64,000 nucleotides of DNA from 2-12-FULL-35-23 sp965196985 (GCA_965196985.1 CBDALO010000249.1:14726-78725), one strand, 5' to 3'; positions 8,984 to 18,005 are shown, counted from the first letter of the stretch. Notes: generated by a model not told the origin, from the letters alone. Program-made: numbers and translations.

Positions 8984-10165
8984 TTTGTAATTCAGCTATT
9001 TTCCACAAAGTATTTACAGAGATATTATTAGATTCAGCAATTACCTGAAATTTATTATCAATTGTCATCATAAATGATAAAGCTAAGTGTTTGGCATTCT
9101 CCAACATAACTCGAATTGATTTAATACGATGAGGATGAATTAACTCAAGGGTTTTTAGTTCATTAACAATGAAGTCATATAACTCACTACGTTGCTCTGG
9201 TGCTGGGCCTGCTTTTACTAAAACATCATGACACAACCAGTCTACTAACGTGTCAATAGAGCTTGATAAGCGCCCAGCTTGTCCTGCCTCTTTTACCGCC
9301 ATGAATAACTGCTCTTCATGTAGCGCTTCATTACCTTTAGTAATTGCCTTGTAATACTTATTCTCTCGTTGGTTTAGATATGTGATAGAACTTTTTTTCC
9401 TATTTCTAAAGTAACGACGAACCTCAAGTAACTCATGGATGATGTGAAAATGATCTCTGTGGTAAGGAACATCTGGCATTACAAGTTTATGTCCAGCATA
9501 CAAACCACTGCCATCGTCACCATAAACAGCCTCTGGTAAAAAATGTTTTTTCTTCAGCTCTAGTAAATTTCTTGCCCACGTATCTCCATCACGTGTGTCT
9601 TCTAGGCGAAGCAAATAACAATATAAAGAACGAATATCGGTTCCAGAAAGAATTGGTTTATTAAGGTGAAACTTTTCATCATTAGCTACTAGTTTGGCTT
9701 GGCTTAAGTCTTCCTGAGAATTAATCTTCTCCGCTCTTTGAATCGCAACAGCTGCAATGTTATGAATTCCACCTTGAGAGATCTCATAGTCTAAACAAAC
9801 ACTTAAAAATCTACGTATACCCCTAAATGAGCAGCGAGAAAAAAGCAGTAAGCAAACAACCATAAGAGAAATATACTGCTTGGTTACTGGTATATAATAC
9901 AAAACCTTATGTGCATCATTAGTCGCGTCTGTTTCTGAGAAAGCACTATCAATTGCATTCACCAATTTATTTTTTTGCTTATGCACAAACTTACGGCTAA
10001 CATCATTTTGTTCTGCCAGCTTAGAAACTGACTTATCTTTTTTTAATGCTTTTAAAGCAAGTTCTTTTCTATCGTCTGCATTCATTAACTTAGCGGCACT
10101 GTTTGTTTTGTTGTTGACATGATCAGCCTCACTCTTTTGCTTTCATTATTGACTTGGATGCGAGA

Positions 10166-10268
10166 GTATATGGCAAGATAAGCCATAATTACCAATCCGT
10201 GAAATACTATACTGTATGTATGCTCAATACCTGACCATCTAATCTGATACCCAGAAATGAACAAGGCC
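10166..10268. repeat. 103-bp inverted repeat, left arm
   Basis: Identical, inverted, to 13661-13763. This arm is the region upstream of the unclassified transposase gene, so it is best read as that IS's 5' end. Together the arms bracket the ankyrin gene. Confidence 0.9.
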
Positions 10269-10414
10269 CTAAAATGGACTTTAGTGGTCAGACAGAGTAT
10301 TTCCGCTTTACGTTATCTGGAGAAAATAATTCCGAAGAGTTTTTATCAAAAGCTGCCGATGAAGAGTTTACACTCAATAAAGTTGTAACCCCAAAATCAG
10401 ATACCGAACACTAA
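10269..10414 (+). pseudogene. 3' fragment of an unidentified gene
   Basis: An in-frame tail of about 48 codons ends at TAA 10412-10414. It contains MDFSGQTEYFRFTLSGE and ends in KSDTEH. The frame is open leftwards into the IS end, so this looks like the C-terminus of a gene whose 5' part was removed by the neighbouring element. It is followed 45 bp later by a terminator hairpin, as expected for a real gene end. I do not recognise the protein. Confidence 0.4.
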
Positions 10415-10459
10415 AGCTACCTGTGACACTACTTTTATATATGCGCTCTTTTAAGACGC

Positions 10460-10494
10460 AATACCCGTGATAATTTGTGGTTATCACGGGTATT
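10460..10494 (+). terminator. Strong hairpin terminator
   Basis: A perfect 14-bp stem AATACCCGTGATAA / TTATCACGGGTATT (10460-10473, 10481-10494) with a 7-nt loop. The T tract is short (TATTTACC). It sits between the fragment ending at 10414 and the ankyrin gene at 10627. Bases 10495-10626 are AT-rich leader with no gene seen. Confidence 0.65.
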
Positions 10495-10626
10495 TACCGC
10501 TACTTTAAGGCAATGCCATCGGTATATTCTGTAGTAGCCTGAATAATAACTAAATAATCTGTTAATTTTTATCCTTTATTATATTCGAATATCTACTTTA
10601 GAAAATAATTTTATATATTAAACCAC

Positions 10627-13611
10627 ATGCCTAGTTATCACTTAAGAAGTTCGCGCAACGATGAAGCAATAAGCACATTACGCAAGCAAATATTATTACA
10701 ACAGATTACTGATGAACAGATAGTTAGCCACTTTCAAAATAATGCACTTGAAGCAAGTTTGTTTTTACAAGAAAGCGTGTATGTTTTTGTGCACAGGATG
10801 AAAAAAACTCCCAGTCTTGATCAAGCCCTCATCATACTAATAAATAACAAACATTTCCTAGTGAAGGAGAAGGACACACCACATTTATGGCTTGATGAAA
10901 AAGAAAGGTGGACTTTTTTAACCTCTCTCGCAAAATATGGTAACGGTCAAATCATTAACATTGCATTGCAAAAATTAGACACCGCCTTTGGCGGCAAGAA
11001 CACTGACGGCTTTCGCGCGTTTCTGACTCATAAAGATAAAGATCAGTTCTCCCCCTTGAATACTGCTTCGAAAGAAGGTCACCTCAAGGTGGTGAAAGAC
11101 TTAATCGCGGCGGCCGACACCGCCTTTGGCGGCAAGAACACTGACGGCTTTCGCGCGTTTCTGACTCAACCGAATAAAGATCAGTTCTCCCCCTTGAATT
11201 CTGCTGCTTGTGCGGGTCACCTCGAGGTGGTGAAAGACTTAATCGCGGCGGCCGACACCGCCTTTGGCGGCAAGAACACTGACGGCTTTCGCGCGTTTCT
11301 GACTCATAAAGATAAAGATCAGTTCTCCCCCTTGAATTCTGCTGCTTGTGCGGGTCACCTCGAGGTGGTGAAAGACTTAATCGCGGCGGCCGACACCGCC
11401 TTTGGCGGCAAGAACACTGACGGCTTTCGCGCGTTTCTGACTCATAAAGATAAAGATCAGTTCTCCCCCTTGAATTCTGCTGCTTGTGCGGGTCACCTCG
11501 AGGTGGTGAAAGACTTAATCGCGGCGGCCGACACCGCCTTTGGCGGCAAGAACACTGACGGCTTTCGCGCGTTTCTGACTCATAAAGATAAAGATCAGTT
11601 CTCCCCCTTGAATTCTGCTGCTTGTGCGGGTCACCTCGAGGTGGTGAAAGACTTAATCGCGGCGGCCGACACCGCCTTTGGCGGCAAGAACACTGACGGC
11701 TTTCGCGCGTTTCTGACTCATAAAGATAAAGATCAGTTCTCCCCCTTGAATACTGCTTCGAAAGAAGGTCACCTCGAGGTGGTGAAAGACTTAATCGCGG
11801 CGGCCGACACCGCCTTTGGCGGCAAGAACAATGACGGCTTTCGCGCGTTTCTGACTCATAAAGATAAAGATCAGTTCTCCCCCTTGAATTCTGCTGCTTG
11901 TGCGGGTCACCTCGAGGTGGTGAAAGACTTAATCGCGGCGGCCGACACCGCCTTTGGCGGCAAGAACACTGACGGCTTTCGCGCGTTTCTGACTCATAAA
12001 GATAAAGATCAGTTCTCCCCCTTGAATACTGCTTCGAAAGAAGGTCACCTCGAGGTGGTGAAAGACTTAATCGCGGCGGCCGACACCGCCTTTGGCGGCA
12101 AGAACACTGACGGCTTTCGCGCGTTTCTGACTCATAAAGATAAAGATCAGTTCTCCCCCTTGAATACTGCTTCGAAAGAAGGTCACCTCGAGGTGGTGAA
12201 AGACTTAATCGCGGCGGCCGACACCGCCTTTGGCGGCAAGAACACTGACGGCTTTCGCGCGTTTCTGACTCAACCGAATAAAGATCAGTTCTCCCCCTTG
12301 AATACTGCTTCGAAAGAAGGTCACCTCGAGGTGGTGAAAGACTTAATCGCGGCGGCCGACACCGCCTTTGGCGGCAAAAACACTGACGGCTTTCGCGCGT
12401 TTCTGACTCAACCGAATAAAGATCAGTTCTCCCCCTTGAATTCTGCTGCTTGTGCGGGTCACCTCGAGGTGGTGAAAGACTTAATCGCGGCGGCCGACAC
12501 CGCCTTTGGCGGCAAGAACACTGACGGCTTTCGCGCGTTTCTGACTCAACCGAATAAAGATCAGTTCTCCCCCTTGAATACTGCTTCGAAAGAAGGTCAC
12601 CTCGAGGTGGTGAAAGACTTAATTGCGGCGGCCTACACCGCCTTTGGCGGCAAGAACACTGACGGCTTTCGCGCGTTTCTGACTCAACCGAATAAAGATC
12701 AGTTCTCCCCCTTGAATACTGCTTCGAAAGAAGGTCACCTCAAGGTGGTGAAAGACTTAATCGCGGCGGCCGACACCGCCTTTGGCGGCAAGAACACTGA
12801 CGGCTTTCGCGCGTTTCTGACTCAACCGAATAAAGATCAGTTCTCCCCCTTGAATACTGCTTCGAAAGAAGGTCACCTCAAGGTGGTGAAAGACTTAATC
12901 GCGGCGGCCGACACCGCCTTTGGCGGCAAGAACACTGACGGCTTTCGCGCGTTTCTGACTCATAAAGATAAAGATCAGTTCTCCCCCTTGAATACTGCTT
13001 CGAAAGAAGGTCACCTCGAGGTGGTGAAAGACTTAATCGCGGCGGCCGACACCGCCTTTGGCGGCAAGAACACTGACGGCTTTCGCGCGTTTCTGACTCA
13101 ACCGAATAAAGATCAGTTCTCCCCCTTGAATACTGCTTCGAAAGAAGGTCACCTCGAGGTGGTGAAAGACTTAATCGCGGCGGCCGACACCGCCTTTGGC
13201 GGCAAGGACAGCTCTCAATTTAATGCTTTTTTAGAACAAATAAATAATCATGGCTTTACTCCATTAAATGCTGCAGCAACTTCAGCTAAGCAAAGAAGAA
13301 ATACTACTACTTTGTTTTCTAGTATTTGCACCATTCTTTTATCGAAAGGCGCAGATCCAGATAAAAAAAATAAACGTGGTTTTTCTGCACGACAAAACTG
13401 GCGAGCCTTTTCATGGCCTGATCAATCTAGGCAACCATTGATAAACAATCAATACACCAATCCTAATAACAGAGTGTTAAAATTAAATAGTGGCGCCCAC
13501 CAATCAAACAACAGCTCAACTTTTTTCAAGCGTGGTCATACAAACACTAACTATGGAAATAGATGCTCAACAGGTAGGCAAAACTATGTGCGATACACAA
13601 AAAATAGTTAA
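10627..13611 (+). CDS. Ankyrin-like repeat protein with 16 near-identical 46-residue units
   Basis: 994 residues. Residues 1-117 form a non-repetitive helical head (NDEAISTLRKQILL...). Sixteen 46-residue units follow, each reading roughly DTAFGGKNTDGFRAFL, then a variable four-residue patch, then DQFSPLN, a variable patch, GHL(E/K)VVKDLIAAA. A degenerate seventeenth unit (DTAFGGKDSSQFNAFL) and a basic, Asn-rich tail close it. The core PLNxAxxxGHLEVVKDLI matches the ankyrin helix pair, with an insert of about 13 residues beyond the usual 33. There is no signal peptide or membrane helix. Ankyrin proteins in host-associated gammaproteobacteria are often secreted effectors; that role here is inference. 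The DNA of the repeats is much more GC-rich than the head and tail. A TTG-rich, AT-rich leader precedes ATG 10627, without a clear ribosome site. Confidence 0.85.
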   Translation: MPSYHLRSSRNDEAISTLRKQILLQQITDEQIVSHFQNNALEASLFLQESVYVFVHRMKKTPSLDQALIILINNKHFLVKEKDTPHLWLDEKERWTFLTSLAKYGNGQIINIALQKLDTAFGGKNTDGFRAFLTHKDKDQFSPLNTASKEGHLKVVKDLIAAADTAFGGKNTDGFRAFLTQPNKDQFSPLNSAACAGHLEVVKDLIAAADTAFGGKNTDGFRAFLTHKDKDQFSPLNSAACAGHLEVVKDLIAAADTAFGGKNTDGFRAFLTHKDKDQFSPLNSAACAGHLEVVKDLIAAADTAFGGKNTDGFRAFLTHKDKDQFSPLNSAACAGHLEVVKDLIAAADTAFGGKNTDGFRAFLTHKDKDQFSPLNTASKEGHLEVVKDLIAAADTAFGGKNNDGFRAFLTHKDKDQFSPLNSAACAGHLEVVKDLIAAADTAFGGKNTDGFRAFLTHKDKDQFSPLNTASKEGHLEVVKDLIAAADTAFGGKNTDGFRAFLTHKDKDQFSPLNTASKEGHLEVVKDLIAAADTAFGGKNTDGFRAFLTQPNKDQFSPLNTASKEGHLEVVKDLIAAADTAFGGKNTDGFRAFLTQPNKDQFSPLNSAACAGHLEVVKDLIAAADTAFGGKNTDGFRAFLTQPNKDQFSPLNTASKEGHLEVVKDLIAAAYTAFGGKNTDGFRAFLTQPNKDQFSPLNTASKEGHLKVVKDLIAAADTAFGGKNTDGFRAFLTQPNKDQFSPLNTASKEGHLKVVKDLIAAADTAFGGKNTDGFRAFLTHKDKDQFSPLNTASKEGHLEVVKDLIAAADTAFGGKNTDGFRAFLTQPNKDQFSPLNTASKEGHLEVVKDLIAAADTAFGGKDSSQFNAFLEQINNHGFTPLNAAATSAKQRRNTTTLFSSICTILLSKGADPDKKNKRGFSARQNWRAFSWPDQSRQPLINNQYTNPNNRVLKLNSGAHQSNNSSTFFKRGHTNTNYGNRCSTGRQNYVRYTKNS
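10978..13185 (+). repeat. Tandem array, 16 units of 138 bp
   Basis: The unit length is exactly 138 bp (16 x 138 = 2208). Units are near-identical in DNA except at two alternating patches: HKDK or QPNK at residue 18, and TASKEG or SAACAG at residue 29, plus E/K in LEVV/LKVV. Order (first patch, second patch): HT, QS, HS, HS, HS, HT, HS, HT, HT, QT, QS, QT, QT, QT, HT, QT. Single-residue private changes occur in unit 7 (KNND) and at the start of unit 13 (YTAF). Confidence 0.97.
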
Positions 13612-13641
13612 GACCCTATAAGGTTCCTTATGGGGGCTTTC
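13612..13641 (+). terminator. Possible weak terminator after the ankyrin gene
   Basis: Immediately after the stop, CCCTATAAG and CTTATGGGG can pair around a four-base loop with one bulge, followed by CTTTCACTTTT. The stem is imperfect and the T run broken. Confidence 0.3.
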
Positions 13642-13660
13642 ACTTTTCGATCAATTTTTC

Positions 13661-13763
13661 GGCCTTGTTCATTTCTGGGTATCAGATTAGATGGTCAGGT
13701 ATTGAGCATACATACAGTATAGTATTTCACGGATTGGTAATTATGGCTTATCTTGCCATATAC
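13661..13763. repeat. 103-bp inverted repeat, right arm
   Basis: Exact reverse complement of 10166-10268. It breaks off precisely where the IS66 terminus GTAAGCG begins at 13764. It is therefore probably what remains of a second copy of the unclassified IS, cut by an IS66 insertion. Confidence 0.9.
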
Positions 13764-14037
13764 GTAAGCGATCCACGGGCGTCCTTGCTTCCGTAGCTAA
13801 CACGTGCTAGGTGCTATCCGGCGGCACATTCCATGGCAGCAGTGCCTCAATATCTTCTAATGTTTTGCAATGTGGTAGGCGCTCATAAAGATAGGTGAAG
13901 TATCGACAGACATTGTGATGATGCAGTTCAGCAGTTAGAGCTAGACTTGCATGCATTGCTAGTGCGTTAGCGCCTGGCATTGTGTCGCAAAATAGAAAGT
14001 TCTTCCTTGCAAGCACTAAGAGCTTAATGTCTCTCTC
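13764..14037 (-). mobile_element. IS66-family element remnant (right end only)
   Basis: It starts with the IS66-type terminus GTAAGCGATCC and contains the 3' end of a minus-strand tnpC. It is cut at 14038 by the terminus of a second IS66-like element in the opposite orientation. Confidence 0.75.
13807..14034 (-). pseudogene. IS66 transposase (TnpC) C-terminal fragment
   Basis: Seen on the minus strand: LARKNFLFCDTMPGANALA, then YFTYLYERLPHCKTLEDIEA and LLPWNV, the usual C-terminal block of IS66 TnpC. About 70 codons survive; the catalytic core is gone. Not functional. Confidence 0.8.
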
Positions 14038-14124
14038 GTAAGCGATCCAGCAAGTACACCCTAGTCAACTAGTTAAATTCATGTGACTGTATGCTCCCGC
14101 AAATAGTAACAAGGAGCTTACGGT

Positions 14125-14424
14125 ATGTCAGCAACAAATCCTGAAAATGAAAATGCTACTTACACAGATGCTTATTGGGAAAAACACCTTTCCGACTTTA
14201 AGCAAAGCAAGTTAACCAAAGCGAAATACTGCCGAGAGAATAACGTACCTTACACGCAGTTTCTCTATCGTTTGAGAAGAGAACAGCAAAAAACGCTAGC
14301 AAAGGTTGTTTGCGTGTCTGAGCAGCCAGCACAACCAGTGGCTGTCATGCAGGTCAACTCACACATACAGATTAGCTTTTATGACCAGGATAGCTTAGCG
14401 TCTTTGATTCAGAGGCTTTGCTAA
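14125..14424 (+). CDS. tnpA: IS66 accessory protein TnpA
   Basis: 99 residues with the layout of IS66 Orf1: WEKHLSDFKQSKLTKAKYC, then YTQFLYRLRREQ, a helix-turn-helix-like N-terminal half. AAGGAGCTTACGGT lies just before ATG 14125. The stop TAA shares a base with the start of tnpB (TAATG). The exact role of TnpA in IS66 transposition is poorly known. Confidence 0.85.
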   Translation: MSATNPENENATYTDAYWEKHLSDFKQSKLTKAKYCRENNVPYTQFLYRLRREQQKTLAKVVCVSEQPAQPVAVMQVNSHIQISFYDQDSLASLIQRLC

Positions 14425-14795
14425 TGTTTCAGAACTGGAAAACACCGATCTGGTTTTATCGTACCCCTGTGGACTTTAGAAAACAGATTGATGGCCTAGT
14501 AATGCTGATTGCCGATCATCTCTCAATGACCCCAAGCTCAGGCCAGCTATTTCTTTTTCGTAACAGGCAGCGCGATAAAATAAAATTACTTTGGTACGAC
14601 CAAAATGGTTTTTGGCTTTGCTACAAACGATTAGAAAAAGGTAAGCTGAAGTTCCCTAGCGAAGCAGATGAGACTATCGAGTTGACCCAAGATCAGTTAA
14701 GCTGGTTATTGTCAGGTTTAAACTGGATGAAGCAAAAGTCATTACCCAAAGTCTCTCCCGAGTTTTTTTTACTAAAATGGCAAAAAAAGTTTTGA
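14424..14795 (+). CDS. tnpB: IS66 Orf2 protein TnpB
   Basis: About 123 residues. The IS66 Orf2 signature is clear: YRTPVDFRKQIDGLVMLI, LFLFRNRQRDKIKLLWYD, GFWLCYKRLEKGKLKFP, ending LSWLLSGLNW. ATG 14424 overlaps the tnpA stop; TTG 14418 is an alternative. The last about 20 residues (after NWMKQK) are longer than usual for the family. The 208 bp before tnpC are larger than a normal IS66 junction, so the 3' end may have been altered by a small rearrangement. I see no gene in 14796-15003. Confidence 0.85.
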   Translation: MFQNWKTPIWFYRTPVDFRKQIDGLVMLIADHLSMTPSSGQLFLFRNRQRDKIKLLWYDQNGFWLCYKRLEKGKLKFPSEADETIELTQDQLSWLLSGLNWMKQKSLPKVSPEFFLLKWQKKF

Positions 14796-15003
14796 CAGGT
14801 TTTTTCTGTGTTTTTTGATTTTACACGTGATTTTAATGCTTGTTTTATATCCTTAGCCCAGGCTTTGTGAGATCCGCTAGGAGTTGAAAAGAAAACATCA
14901 CAATGACCAGCTACCCCAAAAAAGTAATATGCGCTAACCAAGCGCCTGAGGAAGAAAATATTGCACTTAAAATGTCATGGTACACTTTGCAGTAGTTACT
15001 TGA

Positions 15004-15744
15004 ATGAGAAACGCAATGCAAACAGTCCCTAGTGAGCTTTTCTATCAACAAGTCGGAATAAATGAAAAGCTTTGTCATAAGCTTGAAATAGAACATGCTC
15101 GTGTTGAACAGTATGCCGAGGCTTATGATCATTTGAAGATACAATTTGCTAAGCTCCAACGACAGCATTTTGGTAGTAAATCTGAGCGCTACATAGAAGA
15201 TCAGTTGCCACTCTTCGGTGATCTCTCAACACCGGAGGATCAAGAAGATGATGAAGCAGTTGTTGTCTCTTCTCACAAACGTAAGAAGAAGGTCAAGAAT
15301 GAATTACCTGTGACGGTGAGAATCATTCCAGTACCTGATGACCAGCGTATTTGTCCTTGCGGTAAAGAAAAATGCCCAATGGGTTTTGAGACTAAAAAAA
15401 TACTGAACTACAAACCAGCTGTCTTTGAAATGATTGAAGAGCGCCGTGAAAAACTAGGCTGTGATTGCGAGCAAGGTGGTGTTACGGTTGCACCTAAGCC
15501 TTTACATGTCCTACCTAAGGCCGAGGCGTCTGAATCATTACTAGCGCATTTAGTGTCTAGTAAAATCAGGGATAGACAACCCTTTTATCATTTAGAAAAA
15601 CAACTACGCTCACAATACGGCGTCAATCTATCCAGGCAAACTATGTCACGTTGGTTTATTGAGCTGACTAAACCTTTACAGCCGATTTATAATCTATTGA
15701 AGGATGAGCTGCTGGATTATGAAATAGCAAGTTGTGACGCCACT
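15004..15744 (+). pseudogene. tnpC: IS66 transposase TnpC, N-terminal part
   Basis: 247 codons of TnpC up to ASCDAT, where the transposon end cuts in; the few codons read beyond (CNVPQ) belong to the inserted element. Seen: leucine-zipper-like start, QLQRQHFGSKSER-type block (KLQRQHFGSKSERY), CPCGKEKCPMG zinc-like motif, KIRDRQPFYHLEKQL and the SRQTMSRWF segment. The cut falls at the first catalytic Asp, so the protein is inactive. Confidence 0.88.
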
Positions 15745-15810
15745 TGTAACGTCCCACAATAATTTAGAGAAACCATCTCAACCTATTTTGCGTGAGATGG
15801 TGTCAAATAG

Positions 15811-16602
15811 TTAACCTTTTAGCTCATGAATTGCCTGATTAATGACATCATCCGGTATATGGTTTAAATTCATATTAGCGGCGATTAGCAACGCATGTCG
15901 CATGAGCCTATCAACATAACGAAGCCTACCTTTTGTGGCCATGTGTACTGCACGAATACCTGTTTCAGTGAATAAGCTGCTGCTCATTCCTGCCTTCTCA
16001 AAAGCAGCGTGAATAATGCTCTCAAAATCCCTGCTATCTTCAATTGCATGCCACCTAATAAAGCACTGAATTCTAGAGTTGATAGGTTCATAGGCTGGTC
16101 TCTGCAATGTTGCTAGAAGTGATGGGAGTCCACATAAGATAATCGTCATGACGTCTTTGCTGTCAAAACTGAAATTAAGGAAGTCAGGTAATCGTAGAAT
16201 GAAATCATTACTAAGCTGATGCGCCTCGTCTAGGATCCAAATAGGCTGAACGTTTTTATCATGGTAGAGCGCGATCAAGCTCTGCTTCAAGTCTCTCCAA
16301 AGTTTAGAGAATCGGTAATAGTTTTCTAAACCTAGATTTTCGGCAAGCTGAGAGTACACATCAAATGACCGAAAGTGAGTGTCTGATTGATAAATGACTT
16401 GATGGGTCAGCGGGTTGAGTTTATTGCTCCAGTATCTTAGCGCCGTGGTCTTTCCTGTCCCTGAGTCGCCAGTAATCACTGCTAAGCCGCGTGTTTCTAG
16501 CAAACCATTAAGTTGCTGTTCTAGTCGCTTTGACTGCGCCAATTCAATAATGTTTGATTTACCCAATGGATCAAATTTCAAGCCAAAATGTTGAAGATAC
16601 AT
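15811..16602 (-). CDS. AAA ATPase transposition helper (ExeA/TniB/TnsC-like)
   Basis: About 263 residues. Seen: MYLQHFGLKFDPLG start typical of ExeA-like ATPases, Walker A GDSGTGKTT (about 44), Walker B PIWILDEAHQL (about 120), and a sensor-like CGLPSLLATLQRP. Helpers of this kind (TniB, TnsC, IstB-like) select target DNA and activate a DDE transposase. An ATG nine bases upstream exists, but AAGGATG is correctly spaced only for the MYLQHF start, chosen here. The protein matches the 41.7-kb copy. Without its transposase partner in this copy it could act only in trans. Confidence 0.85.
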   Translation of the reverse strand: MYLQHFGLKFDPLGKSNIIELAQSKRLEQQLNGLLETRGLAVITGDSGTGKTTALRYWSNKLNPLTHQVIYQSDTHFRSFDVYSQLAENLGLENYYRFSKLWRDLKQSLIALYHDKNVQPIWILDEAHQLSNDFILRLPDFLNFSFDSKDVMTIILCGLPSLLATLQRPAYEPINSRIQCFIRWHAIEDSRDFESIIHAAFEKAGMSSSLFTETGIRAVHMATKGRLRYVDRLMRHALLIAANMNLNHIPDDVINQAIHELKG

Positions 16603-16657
16603 CTTACTCATCCTTGTATCTTAAATAACTGTAGAGATATGACAATATTGCTACAAT

Positions 16658-16863
16658 CCCAAGGATGCTTGGGTAGGCGGAAGGTGAAGCCGTGTTCGTC
16701 CTTAGGATTTAATCCTGTTGAGGAGATTTAGCTCCCTTCCACCCTCATAAGTTCATGAGATCGAACGGTATCTTAGGCCATTGTGAGCCTGTATTTGCAA
16801 GGTTGATCCGAACTATGATTTCCCAAGTTTGTTAGTGTAATAAAATTTAAGAGGCTCTAGCAA
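16658..16863 (+). ncRNA. Candidate IS110 bridge RNA region
   Basis: The non-coding stretch directly upstream of the IS110 transposase is rich in short hairpins: CCCAAG-GATG-CTTGGG (16658-16673), AGGATT/AATCCT, GGAG/CTCC, CTCAT/ATGAG, GGC/GCC. IS110-group elements encode a structured bridge RNA in this 5' non-coding end that pairs with donor and target DNA. The downstream flank is only about 30 bp, which favours an upstream RNA. The same region is present in the other two IS110 copies. RNA ends and guide loops cannot be set by eye. Confidence 0.5.
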
Positions 16864-17970
16864 ATGAAAAAAAATTGTGTTGGTATTGATATTGCAAAAT
16901 CTGATTTTGTTGCTGCTATCACCACTAGCGGAAAAGATCACGTTAAACATTTTAATAATAATCCTGAGGGCTTTTCTGAGTTATTAGAATGGACGCAATC
17001 TTTATCTGATCAGTCACTTCATTTTTGCATGGAATCAACAGGTAAATACGGTAATGCATTGGCTCTTTATTTACATAGTGAGAAGTGTGATGTCAGTATA
17101 ATTAATCCTGCACGAATAAAGTTTTTTATGAAAGGACAGCTAATACGAAACAAGACCGACAAGGCCGATGCGGTCAGTATTAAGGACTATTCAAATCATT
17201 TTACTCCAACGCTATGGCAGCCTTTGCCAGCTAATATAGAGGCTCTAAGAGCTTTGATACAGAGATCTGAAGTATTAACCTCCCAAGTCAGCAATGAACA
17301 AAACAGGCTGGAGCTAGTGGAAGAAACAATTATTAGCTCTATACAAAATCATATCGATTATATGGAAAAAGAAATTTTACGACTGCAGGAAGAAATTAGT
17401 AAGCTGATCGCGAGTGATGATGATCTGAAGAATAACACAGAGCTGCTTAAAAGCATCCCAGGCATTGGTGATAAAACCGCTCAAACACTAACTGCTTTTT
17501 TTAATAATATTGAAAGATTTTCTGGCGCAAAACAATTGGCTGCTCATATTGGTTTAAATCCCAGCCAGTCACAATCAGGCACTTCATTGAATTCATCACG
17601 GCTCTCAAAGGTTGGTAGTGCTTGGTTGCGAAAGGCGCTTTACATGCCGGCATTAGTGGCTATAAGGCATAATCCTATTTTGAAGAAATTTTATGAAAAG
17701 CTGCTCAAAAAAGGCAAGCCAAAGAAGCTAGCCATTTGTGCTGTTATGAGAAAAATGGGTATCCGTTCAATATCAGCATGATTTGAAAATAATTCAAAAA
17801 GTTCTTGACAGCTTTTTCGTGCAAATTTGGAAATTTTATATTGGAATCATCGTGTGTCATAAAAGCATGATGTGCGCTCTATAACAACGCTGTATGCTCG
17901 GATTATTTTTTCATCGATCAGGTTCATGGCTTAAAAATAATTTCAGCAGTACGGCCATCTGTGTGGGGAA

Positions 17971-17998
17971 AATTTACCTTTTCAAACCCGTGGTATAC
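17971..17998 (+). promoter_or_regulatory. Possible promoter of the IS66-like transposase
   Basis: TTTACC (17971-17976), 16 bp, TATACT (17993-17998), ending only 7 bp before ATG 18006. If real, it makes the upstream ATG at 17961 untranslatable and supports 18006 as the start. Confidence 0.35.
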
Positions 17999-18005
17999 TC
18001 TTCCT

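Larger units (their letters stand above)
7236..10085 (-). pseudogene. Transposase of unclassified IS, interrupted by ISKra4
   Basis: Codons from 10085 down to 8984 join those from 7588 down to 7236 once the ISKra4 element and one copy of its duplication are removed. The sum is 1455 bp, in frame, 484 residues, with junction IAELQRCKEGSMKYAV. Seen: an N-terminal helix-turn-helix-like segment (SVSKLAEQNDVSRKFVHKQK), VANDEKFHL and AVYGDDGSGLYAGHKL with candidate catalytic Asp residues, and SSMAENLHSRISPYLFVRKQ with a candidate Glu. The last segment resembles the DDE C-terminal block of several families, but I cannot place the protein in a named IS family. The start at 10085 follows stops in all longer options. 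Confidence 0.75.
7137..10268 (-). mobile_element. Unclassified IS carrying a 484-residue transposase, split by ISKra4
   Basis: The minus-strand transposase lies between candidate ends GGCTTGGTTCAATT (from 7137) and, inverted at 10268, GGCCTTGTTCATTT. Both ends also show GGTATCAG a little further in (7164-7171 and inverted at 10244-10251). A 103-bp copy of the 10268 end recurs inverted at 13661-13763, which supports that edge. No clean target duplication is visible, and the flanks come from different genes (hsdS on one side, an unrelated fragment on the other). A deletion or recombination has therefore occurred, and the edges are approximate. Confidence 0.55.
14038..15744 (+). mobile_element. 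IS66-family element, 3'-truncated by a transposon
   Basis: The left terminus GTAAGCGATCC is at 14038. tnpA, tnpB and the 5' third of tnpC follow in the standard order. At 15745 the terminus TGTAACGTCCC of the three-gene transposon begins. No right end of this element is found in the window. Confidence 0.85.

Noticed and set aside
10978..13185. Regular repeats that might be a CRISPR array
   Set aside because: Units are 138 bp with no unique spacers, and the whole array is one open protein frame.
10166..13763. 103-bp arms as phage attachment sites
   Set aside because: They are inverted, not direct, no integrase is nearby, and one arm is plainly the upstream end of an IS transposase gene.
14693..14941. 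82-residue minus-strand frame overlapping tnpB and the tnpB-tnpC gap
   Set aside because: No ribosome site, overlap with tnpB, and no recognisable family; probably chance, though the gap itself is unusually long.
13764..15744. The two IS66 pieces as one element
   Set aside because: They lie in opposite orientation, each has its own GTAAGCG terminus, and the tnpC parts do not join.
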